NCBI GenBank assembly: GCA_964497585.1 | Contig: CAZCDS010000023.1 | Location: forward strand, 1-64,000 | Direction: 5' to 3' | DNA length: 64,000 bases | Source: CAZCDS01 sp964497585 | GTDB taxonomy: Bacteria > Desulfobacterota > Desulfomonilia > Desulfomonilales > Desulfomonilaceae | Shown: positions 15,380-24,893 of the stretch, one piece after another | Layout of the letters: each line of letters begins with the position of its first letter | How positions within the stretch are numbered: position 1 is the first letter of the stretch | Position numbers and translations under genes: made by a program | The notes under the pieces: generated by a model | Told to the model about the DNA's origin: nothing | Databases searched by the model: none | What the model saw: only the letters and a program-made list of their open reading frames with translations

Positions 15380-18067
15380 TCAGGAATTCTCCCGCCGGAT
15401 CAGGTCAGTGACCCCGTCTGAGTCCAGCGGCCGACTGTAATGGAAGCCCTGCCATTCATCACAATCGTGGAGTCCGAGTACCTCGAGCTGGTGCGCACGC
15501 TCCACACCTTCGGCGCAGGCCTTGAGATTGAGACTGTGCGCCAGCGCGATAATTGCTCTTACGACCTCTTCGCCCGAAGGATCCGACCCGATATCCTGAA
15601 CAAAGGATCGGTCGATTTTCAGCATATCGATGGGAAATCCCTTCAGGTAGCTCAGGGACGAGTATCCGGTTCCGAAGTCGTCGATGGAGATGCTAATTCC
15701 CATGGCTTTAAGTCCCTTGAGGGTCTCAACCGCCGAGTCCACGTCTTCCATGATCATGCTTTCGGTCAGCTCAACGGTGAGGCATTGCGGATCAACCCCG
15801 TCCCTGGCGAGCGACCGCATCACTTCGAGAAGGATCTCCGGCTGCCGCAATTCCCGGCCCGAAATATTCACCCCGATCCTGACGGGCCTGAGTCCCTGTA
15901 CAAGCCATGCCCTGACTTGTTCGCCGACTGTCCGCAGCACCCATTCTCCGATCGGGATGATGAGCCCCGTCTCTTCCGCCATGGGAATGAATTCCCGTGG
16001 AAGAATCTCCCCGCGATCAGGGTGTATCCACCGGAGCAGCGCCTCAACGCCCGCAATTCTGCCGGTTTTCATATCAAGAATCGGCTGATAGCGCAGCATG
16101 AACTCCCGTCTGGCGAGCGCCCGGCGCATGCGGCTTTCCAATTCCAGACGGGTCTGAACCTTCGTGTTCATGTCAGAGGAGAAGAAAGCAAAGCGGTTCT
16201 TGCCATGCTCCTTTGCGTGATACATGGCCGTATCCGCGTTTTGCTGCAAACGGTTGGCATCGGCGCCGTCGGGCGGGTACAGGGCTATGCCGAGACTCGC
16301 TGTAACGAAAACTTCCGTGCCTCTAAGAAGGAACGGTTCGGAGAATTGCTCGATCATTTTGCGCGCGACCTCTGCTGCCGCGTGCGCGTCCTGGACCCTC
16401 GAGAGCACGACCGTGAATTCGTCACCGCCGGAACGGGCCACAGTATCGCTCTTCCGGACGCAACGTCTGAGTCTTTCTGCAACCGCCTTAAGGAGTTCGT
16501 CGCCGGCGCGGTGGCCGAGCGTATCGTTGATATCCTTGAAGCCGTCCAGGTCAAGGAACATGACCGCCACACCCGCTTGATCCCGCTCGGCCTTGAGCAG
16601 GGTTTGCTGGAGCCGGTCGCGAAAGAGCACCCGGTTCGGGAGCCCGGTAAGCGGGTCGTAGTGGGCCAGGTGACGGAGACGGTGCTCAGTCCGCTTCATT
16701 TTGGTAATGTCGGAGAAAATCCCCACATAATGTGTGACATCGGCCGATCCGTTTCTGACCGCGCTGATCGAGAGCAGCTTCGGAAAGAGCTCCCCGGTTT
16801 TTCGTCGATCCCACACCTCCCCTCGCCAGCTTCCCGCACCGATGAGCCCCTCCCACATCTTTCGGTAGAATTTTGGTCCGTGAAGGCCCGATTTCATGAT
16901 GCTGGGGTTCCGGCCTATTACTTCGCCACGCGAAAAGCCTGTCATCCGGCAGAAGGCTTTGTTCACATCCACGATGTTCCCTTTCACATCTGTGACAAGA
17001 ATCGCTTCGTTACTGCTCTCCATGATCTTGAAGGAGAGCTGCAGCCTTTCTTCTGCTCGTTTTCGCCGGGTAATGTCTCGCCAGAATACCGCCACCCCGT
17101 CCACCTCTCCCTCATCGTTGAACGCCGGATAGACGCTGTGGAGGAATACCCGGTCACCCATTTTCTGTTCGAACTGAATCGCTTTTCCGGTTCGCACCAC
17201 TTGTTTCAGGCCGGATCTGCTCCTCTGGGCCAGTTTCTTGGGAAGAAAACGGAAGAAGGGCTGTTCAAGAAGCTCTTCCATGGGTTTTCCGAGCATTTCT
17301 ACAACGGCCTGGTTGAGGGCGAGGAAATTACCCTGGTTGTCGAGAAGGAAGGCAGAGTCGGTAGTAGCATTGAGCAAGGCAGAAAGTCTCTTCTTGCTCT
17401 GGTGGAGGGCCGTCTCGGCCTGCTCACGGAGCGCCATTTCCTCTTCGAGCTCGTCGATAATCTCAGAGAGTTCCACAGCCCTCTCTTCGAGTTTGCTGTG
17501 CGCGTGGCGGAGGCGCTCATGACTCTTTCTCTGAACGATCAGTCGCTTTTTCTCCGCGGTCAGGTCGTCGATGAGTGCGAGGACGGCGACGGCCTCTCCT
17601 ACTCGGATCGACCTCAAATGGATTCGTCCCCACAGCTTCCGCTGTTCGATCTCGAGTTTGCCGTCGAGCACCAGAGGGTGTCGATCCACAAAAACCCGCT
17701 CGATGAATTCCTCAGCGGTTTTTGCCGAGGAGGGGGAGGCCAAGAGGCTCGCAAAACGTCGGCCCTCCAGCCTTGGGTAATCCGCGGCGATCAGTTGGCA
17801 GGATTCATTCACAAACCGTATGACGTGGGAACGGTCCATCATCAGCGCGGGGATGGGGAGTGCTTCGAGCAGCTTCGTGAGAGGCATAGCGCTTGTCTCG
17901 AACCCATCCTCGCACTCGGAAGATTCCATCGCATCGCCCACATAGGGCGTCAGGTCAATCGTCTCCGTCTGTGCCGCGGGAATGTGGCCGCCACTCGGAT
18001 CTGGCTTCTCGTCGTCTGAACCGAAATCGGGAAGTGTCCTACTATCCATTCCATGCCTCGCGCTCAT
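15380..18067 (-). CDS. Cytosolic PAS-GGDEF-EAL cyclic-di-GMP protein
   Basis: The protein has 895 residues and no TM segment. The order is a first PAS (about 65-165, LLEALPIPALMMDRSHVIRF), a coiled coil (about 180-225), a second PAS (about 228-345, ending FWRDITRRKRAEER), a third PAS (about 350-470, ending GIFSDITKMKRTEHR), GGDEF (about 475-635) and EAL (about 645-890). The cyclase has a canonical GGDEF at about 546 with an RxxD I-site (RKSD) five residues upstream. The phosphodiesterase shows EALLRW (about 672), ELTES, DDFGTGYSSLSYL and KACAEGVE, so all main catalytic motifs are intact. It may therefore both make and degrade cyclic di-GMP, with PAS input choosing the balance. ATG 18067 lacks a good ribosome site; ATG at 18049 (GAGG upstream) is an alternative. 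Confidence 0.9.
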   Translation of the reverse strand: MSARHGMDSRTLPDFGSDDEKPDPSGGHIPAAQTETIDLTPYVGDAMESSECEDGFETSAMPLTKLLEALPIPALMMDRSHVIRFVNESCQLIAADYPRLEGRRFASLLASPSSAKTAEEFIERVFVDRHPLVLDGKLEIEQRKLWGRIHLRSIRVGEAVAVLALIDDLTAEKKRLIVQRKSHERLRHAHSKLEERAVELSEIIDELEEEMALREQAETALHQSKKRLSALLNATTDSAFLLDNQGNFLALNQAVVEMLGKPMEELLEQPFFRFLPKKLAQRSRSGLKQVVRTGKAIQFEQKMGDRVFLHSVYPAFNDEGEVDGVAVFWRDITRRKRAEERLQLSFKIMESSNEAILVTDVKGNIVDVNKAFCRMTGFSRGEVIGRNPSIMKSGLHGPKFYRKMWEGLIGAGSWRGEVWDRRKTGELFPKLLSISAVRNGSADVTHYVGIFSDITKMKRTEHRLRHLAHYDPLTGLPNRVLFRDRLQQTLLKAERDQAGVAVMFLDLDGFKDINDTLGHRAGDELLKAVAERLRRCVRKSDTVARSGGDEFTVVLSRVQDAHAAAEVARKMIEQFSEPFLLRGTEVFVTASLGIALYPPDGADANRLQQNADTAMYHAKEHGKNRFAFFSSDMNTKVQTRLELESRMRRALARREFMLRYQPILDMKTGRIAGVEALLRWIHPDRGEILPREFIPMAEETGLIIPIGEWVLRTVGEQVRAWLVQGLRPVRIGVNISGRELRQPEILLEVMRSLARDGVDPQCLTVELTESMIMEDVDSAVETLKGLKAMGISISIDDFGTGYSSLSYLKGFPIDMLKIDRSFVQDIGSDPSGEEVVRAIIALAHSLNLKACAEGVERAHQLEVLGLHDCDEWQGFHYSRPLDSDGVTDLIRRENS

Positions 18068-18854
18068 GGTATAAGAGAAGGTACTTCACTACGCACCGGG
18101 AAAGCAATTCTACCGCATCTCCCATCGCATCCTGCCAGGGTCAACTGGCTTGCAACGCTGTCTGCCTTCCTGCAGTGCAGACTTCCCTCCCGAAGAGTTG
18201 AGCGGGCCGGTCTCTGGCTCGCAGCACTGGGGGATTACCGACCGCAATGCATCTTTTAATTATACCAGATTCTTCAGACGTGCCGATGTTCCCGGAATTT
18301 CCTCAGAAGGTCGTTTCAGATGGGACCCCCCCTCATCTCCGTGCCAGATGGCTAGCCATTGTTCCGCACCAGATGTGGTCAAACGTGCTAGCACTCCGCC
18401 CCTGGATTTGCCGCAGCCCCAGTTTGTCCCCTCTGGGCCTCTCATGAGGTCATGCTGAGAGGATGTGGCAAAATAACCTTGTATCAAGGCTGTCCGGAGC
18501 ATATCGGATCTTCCGGATTAGATCAGCGAAGCACCAAGATGCCTGGGATGTAAGCACTTTAATCGCAAGCGGTTGCCATCATCATGTGACATCGCCTGGC
18601 AAATCTCTCGTTTACTGGCAAGCCCGACGTATGAAGGCTGAGCCGCCCACGTTCCAGCCCACCCCCCGCAATGACGCCGCTTATCCGAACCCGGCCATTA
18701 TTGGCTGCGGAGCCTCCCTCGTGCTAGAATGAACGTCCGAAGGGAGTTGTGGTTCGAGACGGGTGTTTTCCTGCTCACGATTGACTCTCATGGTAGTGGT
18801 ACAGCGATTTTGTCACCCGCCTCAACCGGAATCGACGCAAAGGAGCCGGCAGCC
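18068..18854. other. Divergent intergenic region
   Basis: No gene is supported. A TATAAT on the minus strand (plus coordinates 18259-18264) could serve the PAS-GGDEF-EAL gene, but no matching -35 is seen. Confidence 0.35.
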
Positions 18855-19409
18855 ATGTCCTCCCAGCGAAAGATCAAGGCGTCGGAGATAGTGTCGGAGA
18901 TCAGAGCCGGGATGGACAACTACAAATTGATGGACAAGTATCAGCTTTCGGCGCGCGGGCTGAAAAAAACCTTTGAGAAGCTTATTGCAGCCGGTCTCGT
19001 AAGACCTCGGGAAATTGCGAACCGAATGCCTCTGTACCAGGAGCCGGTGGTTCCTACACCGATACGGGCGGAACAGCGAAGCCGGCCGTCGGAGCGGCTG
19101 CCCATCTACGACCTCGATGACATGACCGCCGACTGTTACGTGAGCGACATCAGCCTGACGGGAGTCCGGATCGTCGGTATGAGGGCCGCTGTGGGCGACA
19201 CGAGAAATTTCCTCCTGCAGCCGCGATTCCTGACTGGAAAAGGTTCCATTTCCTTCGGAGCAGAATGTCGGTGGGCCGAGACGCATCAGGATGAAGCGGT
19301 GTCAATAGCAGGATTTGAGATAAAAGAGATTTCGAGCGAAGCCCTGAAAGTCCTGGAGAGGCTTCTGAGCGAGGTGGCCGACAAGGAACCCGCGGCAGGC
19401 GACGAATGA
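18855..19409 (+). CDS. PilZ-domain cyclic-di-GMP effector (copy 1)
   Basis: ATG 18855 is preferred since AAAGGAG lies at 18839-18845; the open frame extends upstream to 18729 but without a site. The product has 184 residues. Residues 5-50 form a small helical module (IKASEIVSEIRAGMDNYKLM, then KYQLSARGLKKTFEKLIAAGLV) that looks like a winged-helix or dimerisation element. A linker leads to a PilZ domain with the RxxxR motif (RPSER) and the D-x-S-x-x-G motif (DISLTG), which together bind cyclic di-GMP in this family. The C-terminal part ends in a helix (EALKVLERLLSEV). It has a paralogue 0.5 kb downstream with the same layout. The partner it regulates is unknown. Confidence 0.82.
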   Translation: MSSQRKIKASEIVSEIRAGMDNYKLMDKYQLSARGLKKTFEKLIAAGLVRPREIANRMPLYQEPVVPTPIRAEQRSRPSERLPIYDLDDMTADCYVSDISLTGVRIVGMRAAVGDTRNFLLQPRFLTGKGSISFGAECRWAETHQDEAVSIAGFEIKEISSEALKVLERLLSEVADKEPAAGDE

Positions 19410-19599
19410 ATCGCCGACCGGTGGAGTGGGGCGCTGTCTCACCTGCGCCTGTCGAGTCGCCAAGGAATCCGCTAAGGCAAGAACGAGTCATAGAGAGATA
19501 TCCGGGGTTCATTCCGGTTCGCATTCCGGCATGCAAGAGCCTCCCTTATCCTCTCCGTTTCGCAGAGTCACGAAGTCTTGGTGGGGCCAGCGTCCGTGC

Positions 19600-19650
19600 C
19601 TCCCATTCCCTTCTCTCCCGAAGGTGCGGGGAAGGGTGAGGGCGAATCCC
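19600..19650. repeat. REP-like palindromic GC element
   Basis: Between the two PilZ genes, TCTCCCG and CGGGGAAGGGTGAGGG around 19613-19641 form an imperfect hairpin of the type common in repetitive extragenic palindromes. The rest of 19410-19873 shows no gene. Confidence 0.3.
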
Positions 19651-19873
19651 ACAAGAAGATCACCTGTCACCTGTTTGAACGTCCATCGGGGCCACCGGTG
19701 GTTCCTTGTTCCGCTGGACGTAAAGGCCCGCACAACGCGGGATACGTATTCAGCCTGTTTGTTATCGCATGACGCGAGCGGATATGCTATTTTGGGCGGG
19801 GAGAAACCCGCCCCCGAACCGCCTTCGTACCCTTCGTCTCGGTCGCTGCGTGACGGGTGGAGGGAGTCGGAAT

Positions 19874-20410
19874 ATGGAATACAAACGAACCATCAAGGCC
19901 CGGAAGCTGGCTCATGACGTGCGATCGGGGCTGACCGACTTCGAGCTGATGGCGAAATACGGACTATCGTTCGACGAGTTGGAGTCCCTCTTCGACAGAC
20001 TCGTGAACGCAAGGATTTTGCGGAGGGCCGAACTCCTGGAGAGAACAGCCTTTTTTGAAGAAGACACGAACAGGAAAACCACCCGCGGACCCGCGAGAGA
20101 GCTAGTCCGGTTCAGACTCCCCGTAGTTGACGTCAACGACCCCTCAAATACAGGAATCGTGAGGGACATATCCACAAAAGGGTTTCGCGTGGCTGGTCTC
20201 AAGGCCGATCCCGACGAAGTTCGAACCCTCCAGATCAGGGCCGACGTCTTTTCCGGCCTTCTGCCCTTTGTCGTGGAAGCTGAATGCAGGTGGGTGAAAG
20301 AAAGAGGGACTGAAAAGACCTACCTCGTAGCAGGCTTCGAAATTACCAGAATCTCCGACCTGCACTTGAGGGAGCTGCGAAAATTGGTAAGAACAGTCGG
20401 ACTCGAATAG
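19874..20410 (+). CDS. PilZ-domain cyclic-di-GMP effector (copy 2)
   Basis: ATG 19874 follows GGAG-rich sequence (GGTGGAGGGAGTCGGAAT). The product has 178 residues. The same two-part layout as the gene at 18855 is present: an N-terminal helical module (TIKARKLAHDVRSGLTDFEL, MAKYGLSFDELESLFDRLV) and a PilZ domain with RxxxR (RELVR) and D-x-S-x-x-G (DISTKG). The two copies are clearly related but diverged (the helical module is the best conserved part), so the duplication is not recent. In related bacteria such proteins are abundant, and each presumably reports cyclic di-GMP to a different target. Confidence 0.82.
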   Translation: MEYKRTIKARKLAHDVRSGLTDFELMAKYGLSFDELESLFDRLVNARILRRAELLERTAFFEEDTNRKTTRGPARELVRFRLPVVDVNDPSNTGIVRDISTKGFRVAGLKADPDEVRTLQIRADVFSGLLPFVVEAECRWVKERGTEKTYLVAGFEITRISDLHLRELRKLVRTVGLE

Positions 20411-21239
20411 TGATTCCAGTGAGTGAACCACCACCGTTTTCTCGACGGGCTCACCGCGGTGCTCACGGGCCACACAAGATGCCGGGGACCGTGCGTTCAC
20501 CTTCATCCGGCCCAAAGGCTAGCCTGCCTACGGACCATAGTTCCAACTGCTCTGAGTCTGACGTTGTGAGACGCCTCCAGGCGGGACATCGCCTCGTACA
20601 CCAGCTCGATCTCCCGGCCCGACGCGAGTGAAAAGTCGGTCCGGGCGGATCGCAACTCCCTCGACCCACACATCGGGTCGCTTACCAGCGATGTCGTTGA
20701 CCAGTGTGTCGATTCCATGCTCAGGCTCCTCTCAGCCATGCTCGGTATCTCCGGCTGCTCGGCGTTTTTTGCAGGCCGGCCCTTCACCTTAATGAGTGGG
20801 GGATCCGAGTCAAATGTGACAAAAAAATTGGCTGGTCGCTTGCCGGCTGGCAATTGAGATTTCGATGCAGCGAAGGGCGCCGTCGGCTCAACGCGTGACA
20901 GTGCAAAAGGATCAAACCGCAACGGGTTACGTCAATCGGCCGCGAGGGCAGGCTCGATGCAATGGGCACGGCGTCGCCGGAGCCAGGGTTACCGCGCGTA
21001 CCCAGGGAGACCGTCTCAAAAATGTTCGAAAGGCTTACATCGGAACACGAATGGTGCTCCTTAGCTACGGGGGAATTCTTGGGGCGGCACAGAAGCCACA
21101 GCGTCCAGGCACCCTTCCGACTCGAGCCACCCTCGCGTGAAAGCAAGCAGCGGCTTCTGCACTGTTTCCAGGCCAACCCCCTGCGTACGCCGGCAAATCT
21201 CGCCGGGCTGAGGAGCAGGACTGCAGCCTGTGATCATGC
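20411..21239. other. Intergenic region, one doubtful small gene
   Basis: A minus-strand frame spans 20503-20922. Its best start (ATG about 20736 with GGAG upstream) would give a 78-residue protein containing SGREIELVYEAMSRLEASHN. I do not recognise it, and codon content is not decisive. Nothing else is visible in this 830-base gap. Confidence 0.25.
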
Positions 21240-21740
21240 TTAGAAGTGGAGATGTCTATCGATCCAGTTAGGCCCTTCAGGCTCTTCTTCATCAAAGAGG
21301 AGAGCCGCCACGATATTGAAGATGTCGGCCAACATGATGAGCCCCTGGAGCTTTCCCTGGTCCATGACCGGGACAAGCGAAATCCCGTAATTGGTCATAA
21401 TATCGAGGGCCTCAAGGATGCTGTCTTCAGGCTTCACCGACGCAGGGAAGGGGATAACGATGTCGGTGATCGGACTTGTAGCCTTGCCCAGCTCGCACGC
21501 CTTCAACGGGTCTTCGCAGAGGTGTCGCACGGAACGGAGCAAATCGGTCAGCCTGATCATTCCCAGCAGGTTGTAATCCTTGTCCAGTACGAGCGGTGTG
21601 GAATGACCGTGCTCCAGCTTCTTGTCCTCCGACAGGATCCTCAGAATCCTTATTGCGTCCTTTATTTGCGTTTCGGCTTTCAGTTGAGGCCATTCTCTGC
21701 GATGAATCATAAGTCTCGATACAGGGACTGAACGGGGCAT
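21240..21740 (-). CDS. CBS-domain pair protein
   Basis: ATG 21740 has an excellent Shine-Dalgarno (GAGGAGGTGG). The product has 166 residues and consists almost only of two CBS motifs. The first covers about 15-85 (LKAETQIKDAIRILRIL, then STPLVLDKDYNLLGMIRLTDLLRSV), the second about 95-155 (FPASVKPEDSILEALDIMTN, then SLVPVMDQGKLQGLIMLADIF). Such pairs bind adenine nucleotides or SAM and sense energy state, usually acting on a partner. The gene downstream on the same strand direction is separated by over 1 kb and the permease upstream by 0.4 kb, so no operon is implied. Confidence 0.85.
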   Translation of the reverse strand: MPRSVPVSRLMIHRREWPQLKAETQIKDAIRILRILSEDKKLEHGHSTPLVLDKDYNLLGMIRLTDLLRSVRHLCEDPLKACELGKATSPITDIVIPFPASVKPEDSILEALDIMTNYGISLVPVMDQGKLQGLIMLADIFNIVAALLFDEEEPEGPNWIDRHLHF

Positions 21741-22153
21741 TGAGCCACCTCCTCTTCTCGTTTGCCGACGGGACAGGGTCCCGATCCTAGGTCCAGGGTT
21801 CGACAACGTTGGAGCAATTGAAGACTCTGAGCGTCACCCTGACTGGCGCGGCTCTTCTCACGACAAAACATTAGCTCAATTCAGGGTCAGGGGGAAGCCC
21901 TCGGACAGCACCACGATTGCCAGAACACCATGGCAGAGTGGACCGGCTTCCTTCCGCCCATCTCGATTCCTGTCTACCCACGGACCCGTGTCTTCGGTCA
22001 TTCGATAAGCGTGCCGTTCCTCTTCGACGCTCGCGATAGTCGGCCCCTTCCGGGAGATTCGAGATCCGGGTACGATTCTTGCCTGGCCGCCGTCTCGGGA
22101 TTGCCGCAAGGCGGAGCAAGCGCCATCCGGCGTGACGGCTGACCGCGAACCGA
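21741..22153. other. Intergenic region
   Basis: This 413-base gap lies between two minus-strand genes. I see no gene, terminator or repeat in it. Confidence 0.4.
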
Positions 22154-23932
22154 CTAGCCATGGACAATGATCAGGTACACGGTGGCGATGATCATACCGA
22201 CGATGGTCACGGGGGTCCCGTGCTTCACGAAATCGAAGAACGATATCCTGTGGCCGGACTTCTCAGCTATTCCCGTGGTAATGACATTTGCCGAGGCCCC
22301 GATCACCGTTGCGTTTCCTCCGAAACAGGCCCCGAGCGCGAGGGCCCACCACAGCACGCCGGTCTCGGCTCCCGGAACCGTCTTGCTAAGAAAAGCCACA
22401 ATCGGGAGCATCGTCGCCGTAAAGGGTATGTTGTCCACAATAGCCGAGACCACTGCTGCGGTCCACATCACGAGAATAATCGCCATGGTGATGTTGCCAG
22501 CGCAAACGTCTTTGAGCCAGTCGGCTATGACCTGAAGAATTCCCGTTTCTTCGGCGGCTCCTACCACGATGAAAAGCATGATGAAGAAGACCAGAGAAGG
22601 CCACTCGACCTCGTGTTCCAGAACACGGACGATATCCTGACGGCTCAGGATCAGGATCACCGAAGCCCCCAGCAGCGCGGCCACACTCACTTCCATGTGG
22701 AAGAACCCGTGCATGATGAAGAGCGTGATCACCCCAAGCAACACGATGCCGCCAGTTATCAGAAGCTTGCTGTCCGTTATGCGGTACTTTTCCCTAAGGA
22801 ATGAGATGGTGCCGGGAACGTCATCCACTTCCCCCTTTCGATACTCTTTCCCGTAGTACCACTTCGTATAAAGAACCTGGGCCACCATCGTGATGACGAC
22901 GACCGGTGTCAGGGTTATGACGAAGTCATTGAAGGTCAGGCCTGCGTAGGAGCCGATCATGATATTCGGCGGGTCACCGATAAGCGTCGCGGTACCTCCA
23001 AAGTTGGAGGCCATGATCTCAGGCATGAGCAGGGTAAGTGGCGAAATCCCCAAAATCAGCGCGATCTCGATGGTGACCGGCGTCAACAGGAGCATAGCAG
23101 TCACATTGTCCAGGAACGCGCTGAGCGTAGCGGTAACCACGCACAGGGTAGCAGCGAGCAGGAAAACCTTGCCGCCGGTCACGGCAAAGGACTTGTAGGC
23201 CAACCATTGGAATACGCCCGATTCCTTGAGCACGCCCACGATGATCATCATCCCCATAAGCAGGAAGATGACGTTCCAGTCCACTGCATGAAGGGCCTGC
23301 TCATAATTGAGAAGCTCGTAGGCCGGGTTGAAGTGGCCGATGGTGTGCGTCACCGCAAGCACCAGGGCTGCGCCAAGGAGTGCGGCAAGGGTTCTATGCA
23401 TAATCTCCAGGGATATGAGCACGTAGATCCCCACGAGAATCACCAGAGCCACCCAAAAAGCGGCCCCCTGGTACCGTTCCAGAGTGACGGTTACCGTTGC
23501 CGAGAAAATGCGGACACCTTTCTCGTTGGCTCCTTCCTTACTGATCTTCGCTAGAGGAATCAGCTTACTTGGCTTGAAACTGGTCTTTCTGATCTGCACG
23601 GCCCAGTTTCCCTTTGTAAACTCCTCTGCCGCGCCTGCGATTTCGAAACGGAACAGTCCGAGGTTGCCCGTGGCGCAGACTCCTTCGAGTGCGGGGGCAG
23701 ATTCATCGCCATGGAACCTGTACGGGCGGCCGTCGTGAAAGAGGTGGATATCAGCGTCGCGTATCTGGTTTCCCGCTGTGTCTCGGATCTCTCCCTGAAC
23801 TATCAGCTTCGCTCCCAGTTTTGAGCCGTCCACGACCTTTCCCCGTGGAGCGCCATGTCCGGCCCAGCAGACTCCGCAAGCGCAAATCACCGAGCCCGCG
23901 ATGAGGAGAGAAAGAATCTGAGTACGACTCAT
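22154..23932 (-). CDS. Ion-transporter-superfamily permease with secreted N-terminal domain
   Basis: ATG 23932 (GGGAG upstream) opens a 592-residue protein. Residues 1-24 form a signal peptide (MSRTQILSLLIAGSVICACG). Residues 30-150 make an extracytoplasmic beta-rich domain resembling a carboxypeptidase-regulatory-like fold (LIVQGEIRDTAGNQIRDADI). About twelve TM helices follow. Two inverted halves carry SNFGGTATLIGDPPNIMIG and GACFGGNATVIGASANVI, the re-entrant loop motifs of the ArsB/NhaD/CitM/SLC13 superfamily. The substrate cannot be chosen between a Na+/H+ exchange and an oxyanion or organic-acid role. The DPPN string is most typical of ArsB/P-like members. The fused N-terminal domain is unusual for the superfamily. 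Confidence 0.85.
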   Translation of the reverse strand: MSRTQILSLLIAGSVICACGVCWAGHGAPRGKVVDGSKLGAKLIVQGEIRDTAGNQIRDADIHLFHDGRPYRFHGDESAPALEGVCATGNLGLFRFEIAGAAEEFTKGNWAVQIRKTSFKPSKLIPLAKISKEGANEKGVRIFSATVTVTLERYQGAAFWVALVILVGIYVLISLEIMHRTLAALLGAALVLAVTHTIGHFNPAYELLNYEQALHAVDWNVIFLLMGMMIIVGVLKESGVFQWLAYKSFAVTGGKVFLLAATLCVVTATLSAFLDNVTAMLLLTPVTIEIALILGISPLTLLMPEIMASNFGGTATLIGDPPNIMIGSYAGLTFNDFVITLTPVVVITMVAQVLYTKWYYGKEYRKGEVDDVPGTISFLREKYRITDSKLLITGGIVLLGVITLFIMHGFFHMEVSVAALLGASVILILSRQDIVRVLEHEVEWPSLVFFIMLFIVVGAAEETGILQVIADWLKDVCAGNITMAIILVMWTAAVVSAIVDNIPFTATMLPIVAFLSKTVPGAETGVLWWALALGACFGGNATVIGASANVITTGIAEKSGHRISFFDFVKHGTPVTIVGMIIATVYLIIVHG

Positions 23933-24431
23933 AATCGACTCCCTGCACATTCCCTGACATGTCAGGCCGCCCATGGGGAGATCATAGAGCAGTCCTTCCG
24001 TCTTGAGCCCGTGGTGCCCCAGGCCTCCACCATCCCAGAGGCGTCCTGATTTGGCAGTTCATGTAAATTGATTTCGAAGGGTCGGAGAATCTTAGCCTAC
24101 GGGACCGGCCCTGTCAATGACTGTCTTCAGAGCGAACGATATCCCCATTTCGATGAGTTTTGCTGGCTCGTACTGCCTCGCCTCCTCCGGGACGCTGGAA
24201 ACCGGTACCCGGCACTCGATACCAACCGGGCGAGACAATCTCTCGGTGTAGCTTGGAATTCCCCGCGCGGTGTGATAGGGGGTCTCCCAGGGCAGCGGAG
24301 CTGCACGCGTTAGCTGAACGTTCCGCAGATGTCGGAGGCCCTTCCTTGCCAGCCACGCGTCAAGCTCTCAGCCAAACACTGGGTAACGCATTCTCAGCGG
24401 ACCGCCCGAGCCGTCCCCAGGAGACGCAACC
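23933..24431. other. Intergenic region
   Basis: This 500-base gap separates divergently transcribed genes. No gene, clear promoter or repeat is supported. Confidence 0.35.
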
Positions 24432-24743
24432 ATGAAAGCAATCCTTCCTCTTGTGATCCTGAGCTTGTGCCTTCCCGTTCCGATCCTTCGGTGCGTGAAG
24501 GTCGCCTGTGCAAACGAAGGAACACACATCCAAAAGCCAATCCGACCCGGCGACCCCCTCCAGAACAATCATGAATCGGAGAGAATCCGTCTCGCAGGGC
24601 AGAGCGGCCCGCTTCGAACCCCGGTGAAGGACTCCTCCAAGCCAAGCTATCAGCATCCCTCTAAGACCGCAAATCCTATCAAGATCGAGGATCTTTCCGG
24701 CCGGCTCGTCGAGAGAGGAAAACAGAAAAAGAAGGATAAGTGA
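24432..24743 (+). CDS. Small secreted protein of unknown function
   Basis: ATG 24432 is preceded by AGGAG at 24419-24423. The 103-residue product has a signal peptide (MKAILPLVILSLCLPVPILR, cleavage likely near ACA-NE), then a polar Pro/Lys-rich, probably disordered mature chain ending KQKKKDK. No domain is recognised. The gene is isolated. The ribosome site and signal peptide are the only evidence, so it is a moderate call. Confidence 0.5.
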   Translation: MKAILPLVILSLCLPVPILRCVKVACANEGTHIQKPIRPGDPLQNNHESERIRLAGQSGPLRTPVKDSSKPSYQHPSKTANPIKIEDLSGRLVERGKQKKKDK

Positions 24744-24845
24744 CTTTAGATACCCTGGATCGGCCCAACTCGCAAATCTACGGCGGATCGGACGGAAAGG
24801 TGTCGCCGCTGAAGAGTCCGGCGCTGGTATCTAAGAACAAGAGAC

Positions 24846-24893
24846 AAGTCTCCACCGCAAAGGCTCAACGGCACAAGGAACACCGAATTCCTA
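24846..24893 (+). repeat. Copy of the dispersed CACCA-AGACACGAAG repeat
   Basis: The string TCTCCACCGCAAAGGCTCAA and following GGCACAAGGA matches the consensus seen at 41911, 42995, 43400 and 43452, with mismatches. It lies between a plus-strand gene end and the 3' end of the murD-like gene. Confidence 0.4.

Noticed and set aside
15440..18019. An 859-codon open frame on the plus strand
   Set aside because: It is wholly antisense to the PAS-GGDEF-EAL gene, whose motifs are intact. Long antisense frames are usual in GC-rich coding DNA; the translation shows no domain.
18820..18860. A GACGCAAAGGAGCC string upstream of the first PilZ gene that recalls a cyclic-di-GMP riboswitch
   Set aside because: Only the ACGCAAAG string matches; the rest of the aptamer, including the second stem and GGCAAACC part, is absent. 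It is simply the ribosome site.
20503..20922. A 139-codon minus-strand frame starting at TTG
   Set aside because: There is no ribosome site at the start and no family; only mentioned as doubtful in the gap entry.
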